From contig NZ_AWGF01000004.1 of NCBI RefSeq assembly GCF_000495855.1, positions 372,001 through 436,000 on the forward strand: a stretch of DNA of 64,000 nt, given 5' to 3'. This document shows positions 25,465-33,906 of the stretch, one piece after another; position 1 is the first letter of the stretch, and every line of letters starts with the position of its first letter. The position numbers were made by a program, and so were the translations under genes. This DNA comes from Asticcacaulis sp. YBE204. GTDB lineage: Bacteria > Pseudomonadota > Alphaproteobacteria > Caulobacterales > Caulobacteraceae. The notes below the pieces were generated by a model that was not told the origin of the DNA, did not search any database, and worked only from the letters and a program-made list of their open reading frames with translations.

Positions 25465-26703
25465 TCAAGCCGCGAAGCGCGCCTTGGCCGCCAGCCCCAG
25501 ACCCGAGGCCACCGACGAGAAACGGTCGCCGTAATTGACCTGCGCCTCAGGGAAGGCGGCGCGCATGGCGGCTTCGAACCCCGGCATGGCGGTCGAGCCC
25601 CCCGTCATGAACAGGGTATGGATGTCGGAGCCTTTAAGCCCGGCCTGCGCCACGGTATCGCCCGCCGTGATGACGATCTTTTCGACGTCGCTGCCGGTCG
25701 CCTGCATCAGGGTATCGCGGTGGATTTCCGACACCCAGCCTTTTTCGATGTCGGTATAGTCGACCGAGGTCAGGTCGTGTTCGGACAGGGCGATCTTGGC
25801 GGCTTCGATGCGGTTGGCGACGCTGTGGCCCTTGCGTTCCTCGACCACGGTGATCAGGCGCTGGGTCAGGTCGCGGCGTTCGGCCAGATAGTGCAGTTCG
25901 CGGATGCCCAGCATCGCCTTCTGCGTATAGAGAAAGTTGATCAGGTGCCAGGTCGAAAGCTGATGGTAGTTGAGCAGCGGCATGTCGAGCCCGCTTTTCA
26001 GCTTCGACTGATAGCCCATATCGACCATCGCCGTATTGAGGCTTAAGCTACGGTCGAAGTCGGTGCCGCCGATATGGACCCCGGCATTGGCCAGAATCTC
26101 GGACGTGGTCGGGCTCAGGCGCAGGACGGAAAAGTCCGACGTACCGCCGCCGATATCGACGACCAGCACGGTTTCTTCGCGGTTGAGCGTACTGGCATAG
26201 TCGCGGGCGGCGGCCAGCGGTTCGTATTCGAAGCTGATGTTCTTGAAGCCCTGGGCTTCGGCGATGCCGCGCAGTTCGGCTTCGGCGCGGTTGTCGGCCT
26301 CGATATCGTCGTCGACGAAGTGGACGGGACGGCCCAGCACCACGTCTTCGAGCGGCTCGCCGATATGGGCTTCGGCGGCGCGTTTGAGGTGCGCGATATA
26401 GTTGCCGATGATCTCGCGGAAGTCCTTGCGCTTGCTGCCGATCTGCGTGGTTTCCCCGATCAGGCGGCTGCCCAGCACCGATTTCAACGCCCGCATCAAC
26501 CGGCCTTCGTAGCCGTCGAGATATTCGGCGATGGCTTCGCGGCCAAAGGTCAGGCGCTCGGTCTCGGTATTGAAAAACAGCGCCGACGGCAGGGTCACCG
26601 AGGCGCCTTCGATCGGCACCAGATGCAGGTCGTCGCCGCGCCCGACGCAGACGGCGGAGTTGGAGGTGCCGAAATCGATACCGCAATAGGGACGGGGAGA
26701 CAT
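25465..26703 (-). CDS. Hsp70-family protein, YegD-like
   Basis: A 412-residue protein with the actin-like ATPase fold of Hsp70. Phosphate 1 is CGIDFGTSNSAVCVG, phosphate 2 is VVDIGGGTSDFSV, and the adenosine motif is FMTGGSTAMPGFEAAM. It lacks the substrate-binding domain and lid of DnaK, as in YegD. The role is unknown; it may be a specialised chaperone-like ATPase. The ATG at 26703 begins six residues after an upstream in-frame start and gives the conserved N terminus. Confidence 0.88.
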   Translation of the reverse strand: MSPRPYCGIDFGTSNSAVCVGRGDDLHLVPIEGASVTLPSALFFNTETERLTFGREAIAEYLDGYEGRLMRALKSVLGSRLIGETTQIGSKRKDFREIIGNYIAHLKRAAEAHIGEPLEDVVLGRPVHFVDDDIEADNRAEAELRGIAEAQGFKNISFEYEPLAAARDYASTLNREETVLVVDIGGGTSDFSVLRLSPTTSEILANAGVHIGGTDFDRSLSLNTAMVDMGYQSKLKSGLDMPLLNYHQLSTWHLINFLYTQKAMLGIRELHYLAERRDLTQRLITVVEERKGHSVANRIEAAKIALSEHDLTSVDYTDIEKGWVSEIHRDTLMQATGSDVEKIVITAGDTVAQAGLKGSDIHTLFMTGGSTAMPGFEAAMRAAFPEAQVNYGDRFSSVASGLGLAAKARFAA

Positions 26704-26777
26704 GACTTTACCGCGATGCACACAAAAAAGGATCGCGGCGTTTACACGGGAATGACGGAGATGGCTATGGGTTTCTT

Positions 26778-26805
26778 CTACCTCCCCGGCGTGCCAGGGA
26801 GGTAG
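26778..26805. repeat. Family I terminal palindrome, solo
   Basis: CTACCTCCCC, GGCGTGCC, GGGAGGTAG: a single perfect-arm hairpin of the type that bounds the larger elements, without the internal part. Confidence 0.7.
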
Positions 26806-26875
26806 AAGAGGGGCTTGTGTCGCGTAGGACAGAGGCTCATACTCTTAGACGTTGCGAACATCAGCAGAGGGCGGG

Positions 26876-27151
26876 ATGAACGGACGCACACCCCTATGGC
26901 AAACGCGCGAGGCGTCGGTATTCGGCGATCCCTGGTTTGTCTTTAAATTTGGGCCGTTGGGGTATTGGGTGCCTGTGAAATGGCAGGGCTATCTCGTCCT
27001 TCTGGTTCAGATTGGTATTTTCATTCTGTTGAATCAAAATCCCCTGTTCAAACACCTGCTGGCCCCGTGGGATGGATATCTCAGGGGCGGTATCGTGGGC
27101 GTGTTTTTGGTCCTGATTGCCTTGTCGCTGCTCAAGACGCGCTGGCGTTAA
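26876..27151 (+). CDS. Small membrane protein, WQG module
   Basis: A 91-residue protein with two membrane helices (about 40-58 and 70-86). It starts at the ATG at 26876 behind GAGGGCGGG. The block WFVFKFGPLGYWVPVKWQG matches the C-terminal module of the protein at 24268, and both end in LLKTR. The two paralogues flank the YcxB-like and Hsp70-family genes. Confidence 0.7.
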   Translation: MNGRTPLWQTREASVFGDPWFVFKFGPLGYWVPVKWQGYLVLLVQIGIFILLNQNPLFKHLLAPWDGYLRGGIVGVFLVLIALSLLKTRWR

Positions 27152-27207
27152 ACTCCCTCCTTCCTACGTAGTGGGGAGGTGGCGCGCCGAAGGCGTGACG
27201 GAGGGGT
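27152..27207. repeat. Family I repeat, short form
   Basis: CTCCCTCCTTCCTACGTAGT, GGGGAGGTGGCGCGCC and GACGGAGGGG. It begins one base after the stop of the preceding gene. Confidence 0.75.
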
Positions 27208-27255
27208 ATAGCGCCATAGTTAACCCAAAGCGCGGCGGTCGGATATTCGGTGTCG

Positions 27256-27318
27256 GACCCCTCCGTCATTCTCGCTAAAGCTCGAATGCCACCTCCCCAC
27301 TGCGTAGGGAGGAGGGAG
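27256..27318. repeat. Family I repeat, short form, inverted
   Basis: GACCCCTCCGTCATT through GCTAAAGC to CCACCTCCCCACTGCGTAG and GGAGGGAG. It faces the copy at 27152 and sits directly behind the gene remnant. Confidence 0.75.
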
Positions 27319-27386
27319 TCATATCTTGATCGGCACGTCGGGCAGCTCCTTGAGGGTGATGGCGTCCGGCGGAAAGTGCGCGTTCT
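27319..27386 (-). pseudogene. Remnant of the 3' end of a TPM-type gene
   Basis: Translation on the minus strand gives KNAHFPPDAITLKELPDVPI and a few more residues before a stop. It is nearly identical to the C terminus of the membrane TPM protein encoded at 27696 (SAHFPPDAVNLNELPDVLIE). Only about 22 codons remain, starting directly after the stop of the lipoprotein gene. It looks like the tail of a duplicated gene whose body was lost or replaced. Confidence 0.7.
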
Positions 27387-27683
27387 TCACTCCCAGAACG
27401 TAATGTCCTTAACCGTGCAATCGGACTTCCTGATTTTGACGATGGGGCCGCCGCCCATCGCATCTTCCGGCAAGAGGTAAAACACCTCAACAATCGTCAG
27501 GCGATTTTTGTGCGCCATGGTCCGGGCATCCAAAGGATAGTTAGGGCTGTGCTTGATAATTTCGGCTCTGGCGATTGCGTAATAATCGCACTTCGGGCTG
27601 CTCTCGGTATTTCCGGCATGAGCGCAGGATGCCAATCCTACCGAGCCGCACATAAGCATAAGCCATTTCAGAGTGCGGTTCAT
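27387..27683 (-). CDS. Small lipoprotein, unknown
   Basis: A 98-residue protein with a lipoprotein signal: a hydrophobic stretch and the lipobox LASC (Cys20). The mature part has a second and third cysteine (KCDYY, DCTVKD). No family is recognised. It starts 12 bases after the membrane TPM gene, so it appears to be the last gene of the lemA/TPM operon. It is followed directly by the remnant of a second TPM gene end. Confidence 0.6.
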   Translation of the reverse strand: MNRTLKWLMLMCGSVGLASCAHAGNTESSPKCDYYAIARAEIIKHSPNYPLDARTMAHKNRLTIVEVFYLLPEDAMGGGPIVKIRKSDCTVKDITFWE

Positions 27684-27695
27684 TCAGGTGAGGCC

Positions 27696-28388
27696 TTAAA
27701 TTTCGATTAGCACATCGGGCAGTTCGTTGAGATTGACCGCATCCGGCGGGAAGTGCGCGCTTAAGGTCGTGCCGCACTTGGCCACGGCTTCTTCGAAACC
27801 AGTGGTCAGGTCGTTGGTCTTGATGTGCTCGATCAGCACGGCGACCGTCTCGTTCCACACGCTCTTGTCGACGCGCGAATAAATGCCTTCGTCGGCGATG
27901 ACGTCAACGAAGTGTTCCTCCAGCGCGCAGAAGATCATGACCCCAGTGCGTCCGGCGGTCAGGTGCAGACCGCGGGCCAGAAACTGCTCCATCGCCTTCT
28001 TGTGCGCACGGCGGCGGGTGATGAATCGCGGCGTCAGCCACAGTTTCACCTTGGGCAGCGACACCACGAGATATACCGCTGCGAACAGAATAAGCTGCAT
28101 CAGGGCATAGAAGATAATCGCTTCGGCCGCCATCAATTCACCCGTGACATTAGGTGCATTCCACCCGGCGACGGCGCTCAGGACCGGTCCCAGCCAGTCG
28201 TGCGGCCATACGCCCAGCCCCAGCAAAATGAGCGGCAGGATAAAGGCTGTACCCGCCGCCCACATCAGCGGCGTTTCGGGATAGTCGAGAGCGCGTTTCT
28301 TGATAACGCAGGTGATCTCGCCGGAGGTATGTTCTTCGGCGCGGGCGATGGCGGCATTGATGCGCGCGTGGTCGATGTTCAAGGCCAT
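27696..28388 (-). CDS. TPM-domain membrane protein
   Basis: A 230-residue protein combining a short N-terminal TPM part (MALNIDHARINAAIARAEEH and TSGEITCVIKK) with two or three membrane helices (about 45-65, 85-115) and the second half of the TPM domain (TGVMIFCALEEHFVDVIAD, IYSRVDKSVW). TPM (PF04536) domains occur in thylakoid TLP18.3 and many bacterial envelope proteins; function is unclear. It starts 4 bases after the preceding gene. The start at 28388 is chosen because the earlier reading is just the Gly-rich 3' end of that gene in another frame. Confidence 0.8.
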   Translation of the reverse strand: MALNIDHARINAAIARAEEHTSGEITCVIKKRALDYPETPLMWAAGTAFILPLILLGLGVWPHDWLGPVLSAVAGWNAPNVTGELMAAEAIIFYALMQLILFAAVYLVVSLPKVKLWLTPRFITRRRAHKKAMEQFLARGLHLTAGRTGVMIFCALEEHFVDVIADEGIYSRVDKSVWNETVAVLIEHIKTNDLTTGFEEAVAKCGTTLSAHFPPDAVNLNELPDVLIEI

Positions 28389-28392
28389 GTGC

Positions 28393-29238
28393 TTACCAAC
28401 TTCCTGAAGAGCCGCCGCCGCCGAAGCCGCCACCACCGCCACTGAATCCACCGCCGCCGAAACCGCCGCCGCCTCCGCCGCTCCAGCCACCGCCACCGCC
28501 GCCCCGGAACAGGGCGTCGAGGAGGATGAACGGCAGCCAACCGCGGGCGAACAGTATGATGAACAGGATGACGATGATCACGACCCAGGCCGGAATGCGC
28601 TGTTGCTTGCCATGCTGCGCCGGTTCGGCGGCCGCCTGTGCCTTCTGGATCGCCGTGCCGCGATCCTGCGCCAGTTGCGCGATGATCAGGTCAGTGCCGC
28701 TGACAATACCAGCTTGATAGTCGCCGTCGCGGAACGACGGCAGAATACCGTTCTGGATGATCAGCGAGCTATAGGCGTCGGTCAGGACCGGTTCGAGGCC
28801 GTAGCCGACCTCGATGCGCACCTTGCGCTCATTCGGCGCGACGATGAGGATGACGCCATTGTTTTTGAACTGACCTAAGGCTTCTGAGCCTGATGTGGCC
28901 GAGGCCTGTGCCGTCTTCTGACCGATACCCCAGTGGCGCCCCAACTGATAGCCGTAGTCGGCGATCTCGTAATCATTCAGGCTGTTGAGCGTGACGACGA
29001 CGACCTGATCGGTGGTGGCGTCCTCAAGCGCTTTGAGCTTGGCCGTAAGGGCGGCCTCGACCTCGGGCGTCAGCAGATTGGCCTGATCGATGACGCGTCC
29101 GGTCAAGGCGGGGAACTGCGGCTCGGCTGCGTGCGATACCGACAGGAACGCGATCAGAAGCGTAGCGACCATAAGGCCGAAAAGGCCCGCTTTGGACCAC
29201 AGCGAACGCTCTGGCGATGGGACGGCCCTCATATTCAC
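28393..29238 (-). CDS. TPM-domain envelope protein with Gly-rich C terminus (YgcG-like)
   Basis: A 281-residue YgcG-type protein. It has a signal peptide (to about residue 37), a TPM domain (FPALTGRVIDQANLLTPEVE, DQVVVVTLNSL, GVILIVAPNERKVRIEVGYG), a membrane helix at about 215-240, and a Gly/Ser repeat tail. The start overlaps the stop of the upstream TPM lipoprotein by 4 bases (ATGA). The Gly-rich tail of short GGGFGGGG-type repeats is typical for this family. Confidence 0.85.
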   Translation of the reverse strand: MNMRAVPSPERSLWSKAGLFGLMVATLLIAFLSVSHAAEPQFPALTGRVIDQANLLTPEVEAALTAKLKALEDATTDQVVVVTLNSLNDYEIADYGYQLGRHWGIGQKTAQASATSGSEALGQFKNNGVILIVAPNERKVRIEVGYGLEPVLTDAYSSLIIQNGILPSFRDGDYQAGIVSGTDLIIAQLAQDRGTAIQKAQAAAEPAQHGKQQRIPAWVVIIVILFIILFARGWLPFILLDALFRGGGGGGWSGGGGGGFGGGGFSGGGGGFGGGGSSGSW

Positions 29239-29810
29239 AGCCGTGTCTCCTTATAGTCGCGCGCCATGGCGTGATTTTCCCTGAGGGTTTCGATAATGGC
29301 ATTGCTGCCGGAGAGAATACCGTTTTCGTACTGGTTTTGCTGGAAAAGAGGAAGCACATCCACTTGCAGTATGGCGTCGGCCTTTTCATTGCTGATGATC
29401 TTTTCGAGCCCCCGACCGACCTCGATACGCACTCTTTTCTCTTGGGGTGCCACAAGCAGAATGACGCCGTTGTCCTTGTGCAAATGACCGTAGGCATCGC
29501 GAACCTTGCCGGATTGTCCGATGCCCCAGCGATTGGCCAGGGCGAGGCTAAAATCCGCGATATCTTGTTCGTTGAGGCTGTTGACGGTCACTACGACGAC
29601 CTGATCGCTGGTTTCCGTTTCAAGCGCTTTCAGTTTCTGGTCGAGCCCCTTTTCCGCCTGTGGCGACAACAAACCGGCCTCGTCCACGACCCGCCCCGTC
29701 AATTTTGGGAAAGTGGCTGGCGATGCACTGCACGCCCACAGGGCCAGACAGGATAATAGCAAAACCGCCCATGCGGCCCTGATCTTCAGAATGGGAAGAG
29801 ACAGGGACAT
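29235..29810 (-). CDS. TPM-domain lipoprotein
   Basis: A 191-residue protein with a lipobox (LALWAC, Cys27) and a TPM domain closely similar to that of the next gene (FPKLTGRVVDEAGLLSPQAE, DQVVVVTVNSL, NGVILLVAPQEKRVRIEVG). It lacks the membrane helix and Gly-rich tail. It is a tandem duplicate with changed membrane anchoring. It begins 22 bases after lemA. Confidence 0.85.
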   Translation of the reverse strand: MSLSLPILKIRAAWAVLLLSCLALWACSASPATFPKLTGRVVDEAGLLSPQAEKGLDQKLKALETETSDQVVVVTVNSLNEQDIADFSLALANRWGIGQSGKVRDAYGHLHKDNGVILLVAPQEKRVRIEVGRGLEKIISNEKADAILQVDVLPLFQQNQYENGILSGSNAIIETLRENHAMARDYKETRL

Positions 29811-29831
29811 GGGCGGTCTTTTCAGTTGATA

Positions 29832-30476
29832 TTACTGCGAAGCAGCGGTGTCAGATTTGGTGTCGCTTTGGGGGGCGACGCCCGAAAAATCGACCTTGGG
29901 GGCCTGATCAGAACCCGGCGCGGCCTTGAAATATTCCATCGGCTTGGAACCCGAATGGATGGTTCCGGCCAGGATATTCTGCGGGAACGAGCGCAGGGTG
30001 GTGTTATAGGTCTGGGCCGAGGCGTTATAGTCCTTGCGCGCGATGGCGATGCGGTTTTCCGTGCCTTCGAGCTGCGATTGCAAGGTGATGAAGCCCTGCT
30101 GGCTCTTGAGCTCAGGATATTTTTCGACCACGACCATCAGGCGGCCCAGCGCCGAGGACATGCCGTCCTGCGCCTGCTGGAACTGCTGGAACTTGGCCGG
30201 ATCGCTGATGGTGGAGGCATCGACATTGACGCTGGTCGCCTTGGCGCGCGCCTCGACGACTTCGGTCAGCGTGCCGCGTTCGGCGATCGCCGCGCCCTGA
30301 ACCGTGGCGACCAGATTACCGACCAGATCGCTGCGGCGCTGATACTGGTTCTGGACCTCGGACCACGAGGCCTTGGCGGCTTCTTCCTGGGTCGGGATGC
30401 GGTTGACGTCGCAGGCGACCAGAGACAGGGCCACGCCGGCAACGGCCAGCAGACCGGTAATACGCTTAAGGTTCAT
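29832..30476 (-). CDS. lemA: LemA family lipoprotein
   Basis: A 214-residue LemA protein. It has a lipobox (LSLVAC), a helical bundle with NQYQRRSDLVGNLVATVQG, and YPELKSQQGFITLQSQLEGTENRIAIAR, the family core. LemA and TPM/YgcG genes are neighbours in many bacteria, and the products probably form an envelope complex of unknown role. It is the first gene of the four- or five-gene operon. The start at 30476 is supported by the immediate lipoprotein signal. Confidence 0.93.
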   Translation of the reverse strand: MNLKRITGLLAVAGVALSLVACDVNRIPTQEEAAKASWSEVQNQYQRRSDLVGNLVATVQGAAIAERGTLTEVVEARAKATSVNVDASTISDPAKFQQFQQAQDGMSSALGRLMVVVEKYPELKSQQGFITLQSQLEGTENRIAIARKDYNASAQTYNTTLRSFPQNILAGTIHSGSKPMEYFKAAPGSDQAPKVDFSGVAPQSDTKSDTAASQ

Positions 30477-30583
30477 CGCAATGAAGCTCCCTCGAATGGG
30501 TGCGCCGTCGCCTGCCATCAGGCGCTTCAGGGCTGCACACAGACCCTATACATAGGATAAAATCCGCCTGTGCAAAAGAGGCG

Positions 30584-31153
30584 ATGAGGATTACTTATTC
30601 GACAGAATGGGAATTGTACCGGATGAACGTCGCGGCTGAGACACGCAAACGATTTCTGAGCTTGGGGCGGTCGCTGACGCGCTGGCCTGACCTGCGGGCG
30701 TGGGCGCTATGTGGGCTGATCGGGATCGGCGTGGCCGCCACAGTGTCAGTGGCCGGTTTCGTCTCAGGCATCCTGAAATGGCAGCCTGTGGCTGGTAACT
30801 TGCCTCTGTTGTTTCTGAGCGTGTTAATGGTTCCGGCCTTCACGGAGGAACTGTTTTTTCGCGGTCTGCTGGTGCCGGATCGCGATGAGACGCAACGCCC
30901 CATGATCGTCATAGCTGGCGGACTGGTGATGTTCGTGCTGTGGCATATCGCCGAAGCGAAACTGTTTCTTCCGGGCGCGACCCTGTTTCTCAAGCCCGCC
31001 TTTTTACTATGTGCGGGCCTGATCGGACTGGGGTGCGCGCTATTGCGATATTGTACAGGCTCACTGTGGCCCGCCGTGGTGTTCCACGCCGGGCTGGTCT
31101 GGGCATGGAAAGCCTATCTGGGCGGGCCGTCTCTGGCCGACCTGATGGGTTAG
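30584..31153 (+). CDS. CPBP family intramembrane metalloprotease
   Basis: A polytopic protein of 189 residues. The CPBP/CAAX-protease motifs are visible: EELFFRGLL (Glu-Glu and Arg), HIAEAK with the second-motif histidine, and FHAGLVW. Such proteases cleave membrane proteins or confer bacteriocin self-immunity; the substrate is unknown. A later start at 30623 (MNVAAETRK) is also possible. It ends by overlapping the convergent GNAT gene by 4 bases. Confidence 0.8.
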   Translation: MRITYSTEWELYRMNVAAETRKRFLSLGRSLTRWPDLRAWALCGLIGIGVAATVSVAGFVSGILKWQPVAGNLPLLFLSVLMVPAFTEELFFRGLLVPDRDETQRPMIVIAGGLVMFVLWHIAEAKLFLPGATLFLKPAFLLCAGLIGLGCALLRYCTGSLWPAVVFHAGLVWAWKAYLGGPSLADLMG

Positions 31154-31656
31154 GCCACCGTTTCGACCAGCGACTTCTGCATCACGTAATTGGTCAGGTC
31201 GTAGCCGCCGACGCGGGTCGGCACCTCCTTGTCGAAGCTGAAACCCGATTTCAGCGAAAATCCCATGCCGTGGTCATGGTCCTTCGGCACGATCAGCGAC
31301 AGGGTGCGGGCGTCGTCGAAATGGTCGAGCGCGGACTGCATCATCGCCTTGCCGATCCCGGCGCCGCGATAGTCCGCCAGAACATAGACCTTGTATATGC
31401 TGACGTGACGCTGTTCGGCACTGGCCGACAGGAAGCCGACCGGCTTGCCATGCACCTCGGCCAACCAGTAGACGTGGCCGCGCGTCTCCATGTCTTCTTC
31501 GAGGGTGTCGAGGTCGAACAGGTCGCTGAGGATGGCGTCCATCTGCACCGGCGACACGACGCTGCGGTACAGACGCGGCCAGATGAGCATGGCCAGTTCG
31601 CGCACGATCGGCAGTTCATCGACGCTGATGCGGCGGATTTTCGCGGTATGGGACAT
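31150..31656 (-). CDS. GNAT family N-acetyltransferase
   Basis: A 168-residue GNAT protein. Motif A (acetyl-CoA binding) is ADYRGAGIGKAMMQ, preceded by the strand VYWLAEVHGKPVGFLSA. The C terminus MGFSLKSGFSFDKEVPTRVGGY is the usual end of the fold. GGAGG precedes the ATG at 31656. It is paralogous to the next gene (31800), in the same order and direction. Confidence 0.88.
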   Translation of the reverse strand: MSHTAKIRRISVDELPIVRELAMLIWPRLYRSVVSPVQMDAILSDLFDLDTLEEDMETRGHVYWLAEVHGKPVGFLSASAEQRHVSIYKVYVLADYRGAGIGKAMMQSALDHFDDARTLSLIVPKDHDHGMGFSLKSGFSFDKEVPTRVGGYDLTNYVMQKSLVETVA

Positions 31657-31799
31657 GGCGGACCTCCGGGTTGGGGCAAGTAGCGGCATGGTCGATCCGG
31701 AGCGCCATTCTGACGTCTTCCAGGGCATTTCCTCAGGGGCCATCGGGACATGGCCTGTTAATAAGTTGCCACAGAAATCACGAAAGTCGATCTTTTATT

Positions 31800-32315
31800 T
31801 CAACCCTTGTCACTTTTCGTGAGCGACTGCCTCAGGTCCAGATTCATGATGTAGTCTTCGAAACGGTACGGTCCCATCTGCACGGGCACCTTGGCTTCGA
31901 CAGTGAATCCGCGCGATTGATAAAAGGCAATGGCCGGGGCGTTGAGCGAATAGACATAGAGCGAGAGGGTTTTCGCGCCGGTGAAATGCGTACGCACGGT
32001 TTGCATCAGGGCCTTGCCGAGACCGCGTCCGCGCATGCTGTCGAGCGTGTAGAGCTTCTTCAGCCACAATCGGTCGCCGTCGGTAAAACCGGACACGTAC
32101 CCGGCGTCCTCGCCATCGACCTGCGCCAGCCAATAGACGTGGCCGCGCTGCTCGACATCGGCGCGCAGGGTGTCGGGCGCGTAGATTTCAGCGACCATGT
32201 GCGGGATGCGGTCGGCGTCGATGATCCCGGCAAAGCATTCCGGCCAGATGCGTTCGGCCAGGGCGGTCACACGGGGCAGGTCGGCGGTGTCGATGCGGGT
32301 AATGGTGAAGGTCAT
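31800..32315 (-). CDS. GNAT family N-acetyltransferase, paralogue
   Basis: A 171-residue GNAT protein with motif A DSMRGRGLGKALMQ. It shares HVYWLAQVDGEDAGYVSG and the end (KVPVQMGPYRFEDYIM) with the protein at 31150, indicating an old tandem duplication. Substrate is unknown. Confidence 0.88.
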   Translation of the reverse strand: MTFTITRIDTADLPRVTALAERIWPECFAGIIDADRIPHMVAEIYAPDTLRADVEQRGHVYWLAQVDGEDAGYVSGFTDGDRLWLKKLYTLDSMRGRGLGKALMQTVRTHFTGAKTLSLYVYSLNAPAIAFYQSRGFTVEAKVPVQMGPYRFEDYIMNLDLRQSLTKSDKG

Positions 32316-32330
32316 GCCGGTCTTATAGCC

Positions 32331-32371
32331 AAAAAAAGACGCCTAAGGCCAGGGGGAGGGCCTTAAGCGTC
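32331..32371 (-). terminator. Rho-independent terminator of the Sel1 gene
   Basis: On the minus strand: GACGCTTAAGGCC, an 8-base loop, GGCCTTAGGCGTC and then seven Ts. It lies 33 bases downstream of the Sel1-repeat gene stop. Confidence 0.9.
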
Positions 32372-32403
32372 TGGTCTTCAGCCGAACCGTTCAGGGGGGG
32401 ACG

Positions 32404-33711
32404 TCAGCCCGGCTGGTAAGGTGTATGTAGGGGCTCGTTTTCGGATTTCCAGATCACCGGCTGTGAAAACGACGCATCGAGCGGTGCGACAGGCTGACGC
32501 AGGTTCGAGAAGTGGAAATCGGACGGTCGCACCTCATTCCACGACACCTTGCCGTCGGCCGCGCCTTCGATGCGGATGCCGACGGCCTTGGCGACCTCGG
32601 TGCGCAGACCCGGCAAGCGGGCGCGTTCGGCAAGCGTGAAACCGTCGCTGAGATAGTTCAGTTCCTTCGGCCATTCGTCCGCCTTGCCGTCGCGCAGGAT
32701 GATACCGAAATGTTTCCACACATAGGCGCGCGGCAGGTCCTTCGGCAGGCCGCCGCCGGTCTCGTAAAGTTCGCCCATCATGAAGAAGGCGTCCGGCATG
32801 CCCTGACCGGCCAGACCGGAAAGAATTTTGGTGCAGCCGGGGATATCCTGTTTCAGGCCCTGACCGCGGCAGGCCATGCCGGCCATGCGCACCAGCGACT
32901 GAGCGTGCTTCTGCTTGACGGCGATGGCATAGTGCTGGAGCGCGGCGATGTAATCGATCGTCGTGCCGCGGCCCAGTTCGTGCATCATCCCGGCATAGAA
33001 ATGGCCCCATACGCTGCCGTTTTCGGCGGCTTTTTCGGCCCATTGGAACGCCTTGGTGTAGTCTGTGATACCCAGATTGCCGAAGTAGTAATAGGCGGCC
33101 AGCGACTGCTGCGCGCGAATGTCACCCAGGGTCGCTGCCGCTTCCATCAGGACCAGACCCTTGGCGATATCCTTTTCCACGCCGATCCCGTCGATATAGC
33201 TGCGCCCCAACAGCATGATCGACTGCGGATCCTTGAGGTCGGCGCCCTTGCGGAACCATTTGACGGCCTCGACCGGGTCTTTGGTCACGGCCTCGCCTTC
33301 GCGATAGGCGATGCCGATGTCGGAATAGGCGCGCACGACGCCGCGTTCGGCGGCCAGCTTGTACAGGGCCATAGCGCGGCCGAAGTCCACCGGCGTGCCC
33401 TGACCCAGCGCATACATGATGGCGGCCGTATAGGTGGCCAGACCATGACCCTGATCGGCGGCGCTCTGGAACCAGCGCAGCGCCGTGAAATAGTCCTGAA
33501 TCGGGCTCTCATACATATAGCTGAGGCCGAGTTGATACTGGGCGTCGGCATCGCCCTTGAAGGCGCCCTGCTGAATCTCATCGAAGGATTTCTTCGCCCA
33601 GTCGACACTGGCGGTTTTGGCGGCAGGCTTCGGCGCCTCGGCAGCGTAAGCCCCCGCCGGCACGGCAAGCGACAAGGCCAGAATGCCAAGGCCGGTTATA
33701 AGATTGCGCAT
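32404..33711 (-). CDS. Secreted Sel1-like repeat protein
   Basis: A 435-residue protein with a signal peptide ending at AYAAEA (about residue 26). It contains at least six Sel1-like (SLR) units, e.g. ADAQYQLGLSYMYESP, GRAMALYKLAAERGVVRAYSDIG, EAVKWFRKGADLKDPQSIMLLG. SLR proteins act as periplasmic scaffolds, often in signalling or envelope processes. The last ~90 residues fall outside the repeats. It stands alone and ends at a clear terminator. Confidence 0.85.
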   Translation of the reverse strand: MRNLITGLGILALSLAVPAGAYAAEAPKPAAKTASVDWAKKSFDEIQQGAFKGDADAQYQLGLSYMYESPIQDYFTALRWFQSAADQGHGLATYTAAIMYALGQGTPVDFGRAMALYKLAAERGVVRAYSDIGIAYREGEAVTKDPVEAVKWFRKGADLKDPQSIMLLGRSYIDGIGVEKDIAKGLVLMEAAATLGDIRAQQSLAAYYYFGNLGITDYTKAFQWAEKAAENGSVWGHFYAGMMHELGRGTTIDYIAALQHYAIAVKQKHAQSLVRMAGMACRGQGLKQDIPGCTKILSGLAGQGMPDAFFMMGELYETGGGLPKDLPRAYVWKHFGIILRDGKADEWPKELNYLSDGFTLAERARLPGLRTEVAKAVGIRIEGAADGKVSWNEVRPSDFHFSNLRQPVAPLDASFSQPVIWKSENEPLHTPYQPG

Positions 33712-33906
33712 GATGTCCCCCCAAAACGACCCCACCTGTCGTCTGGCGCAGCTAAACGCGCTCACCGGGCGGAGTCAAGCAAAGGCGATATAAAGGGGAA
33801 TTCGTGAGGTATCGCAGGCCTCACGGGCAATCGTATCAAATTTAACGAGATTTTTTCGCAATTATGCGGCTTGTCTTGCGGATTTGCGGGATATATTCTC
33901 AATTCC

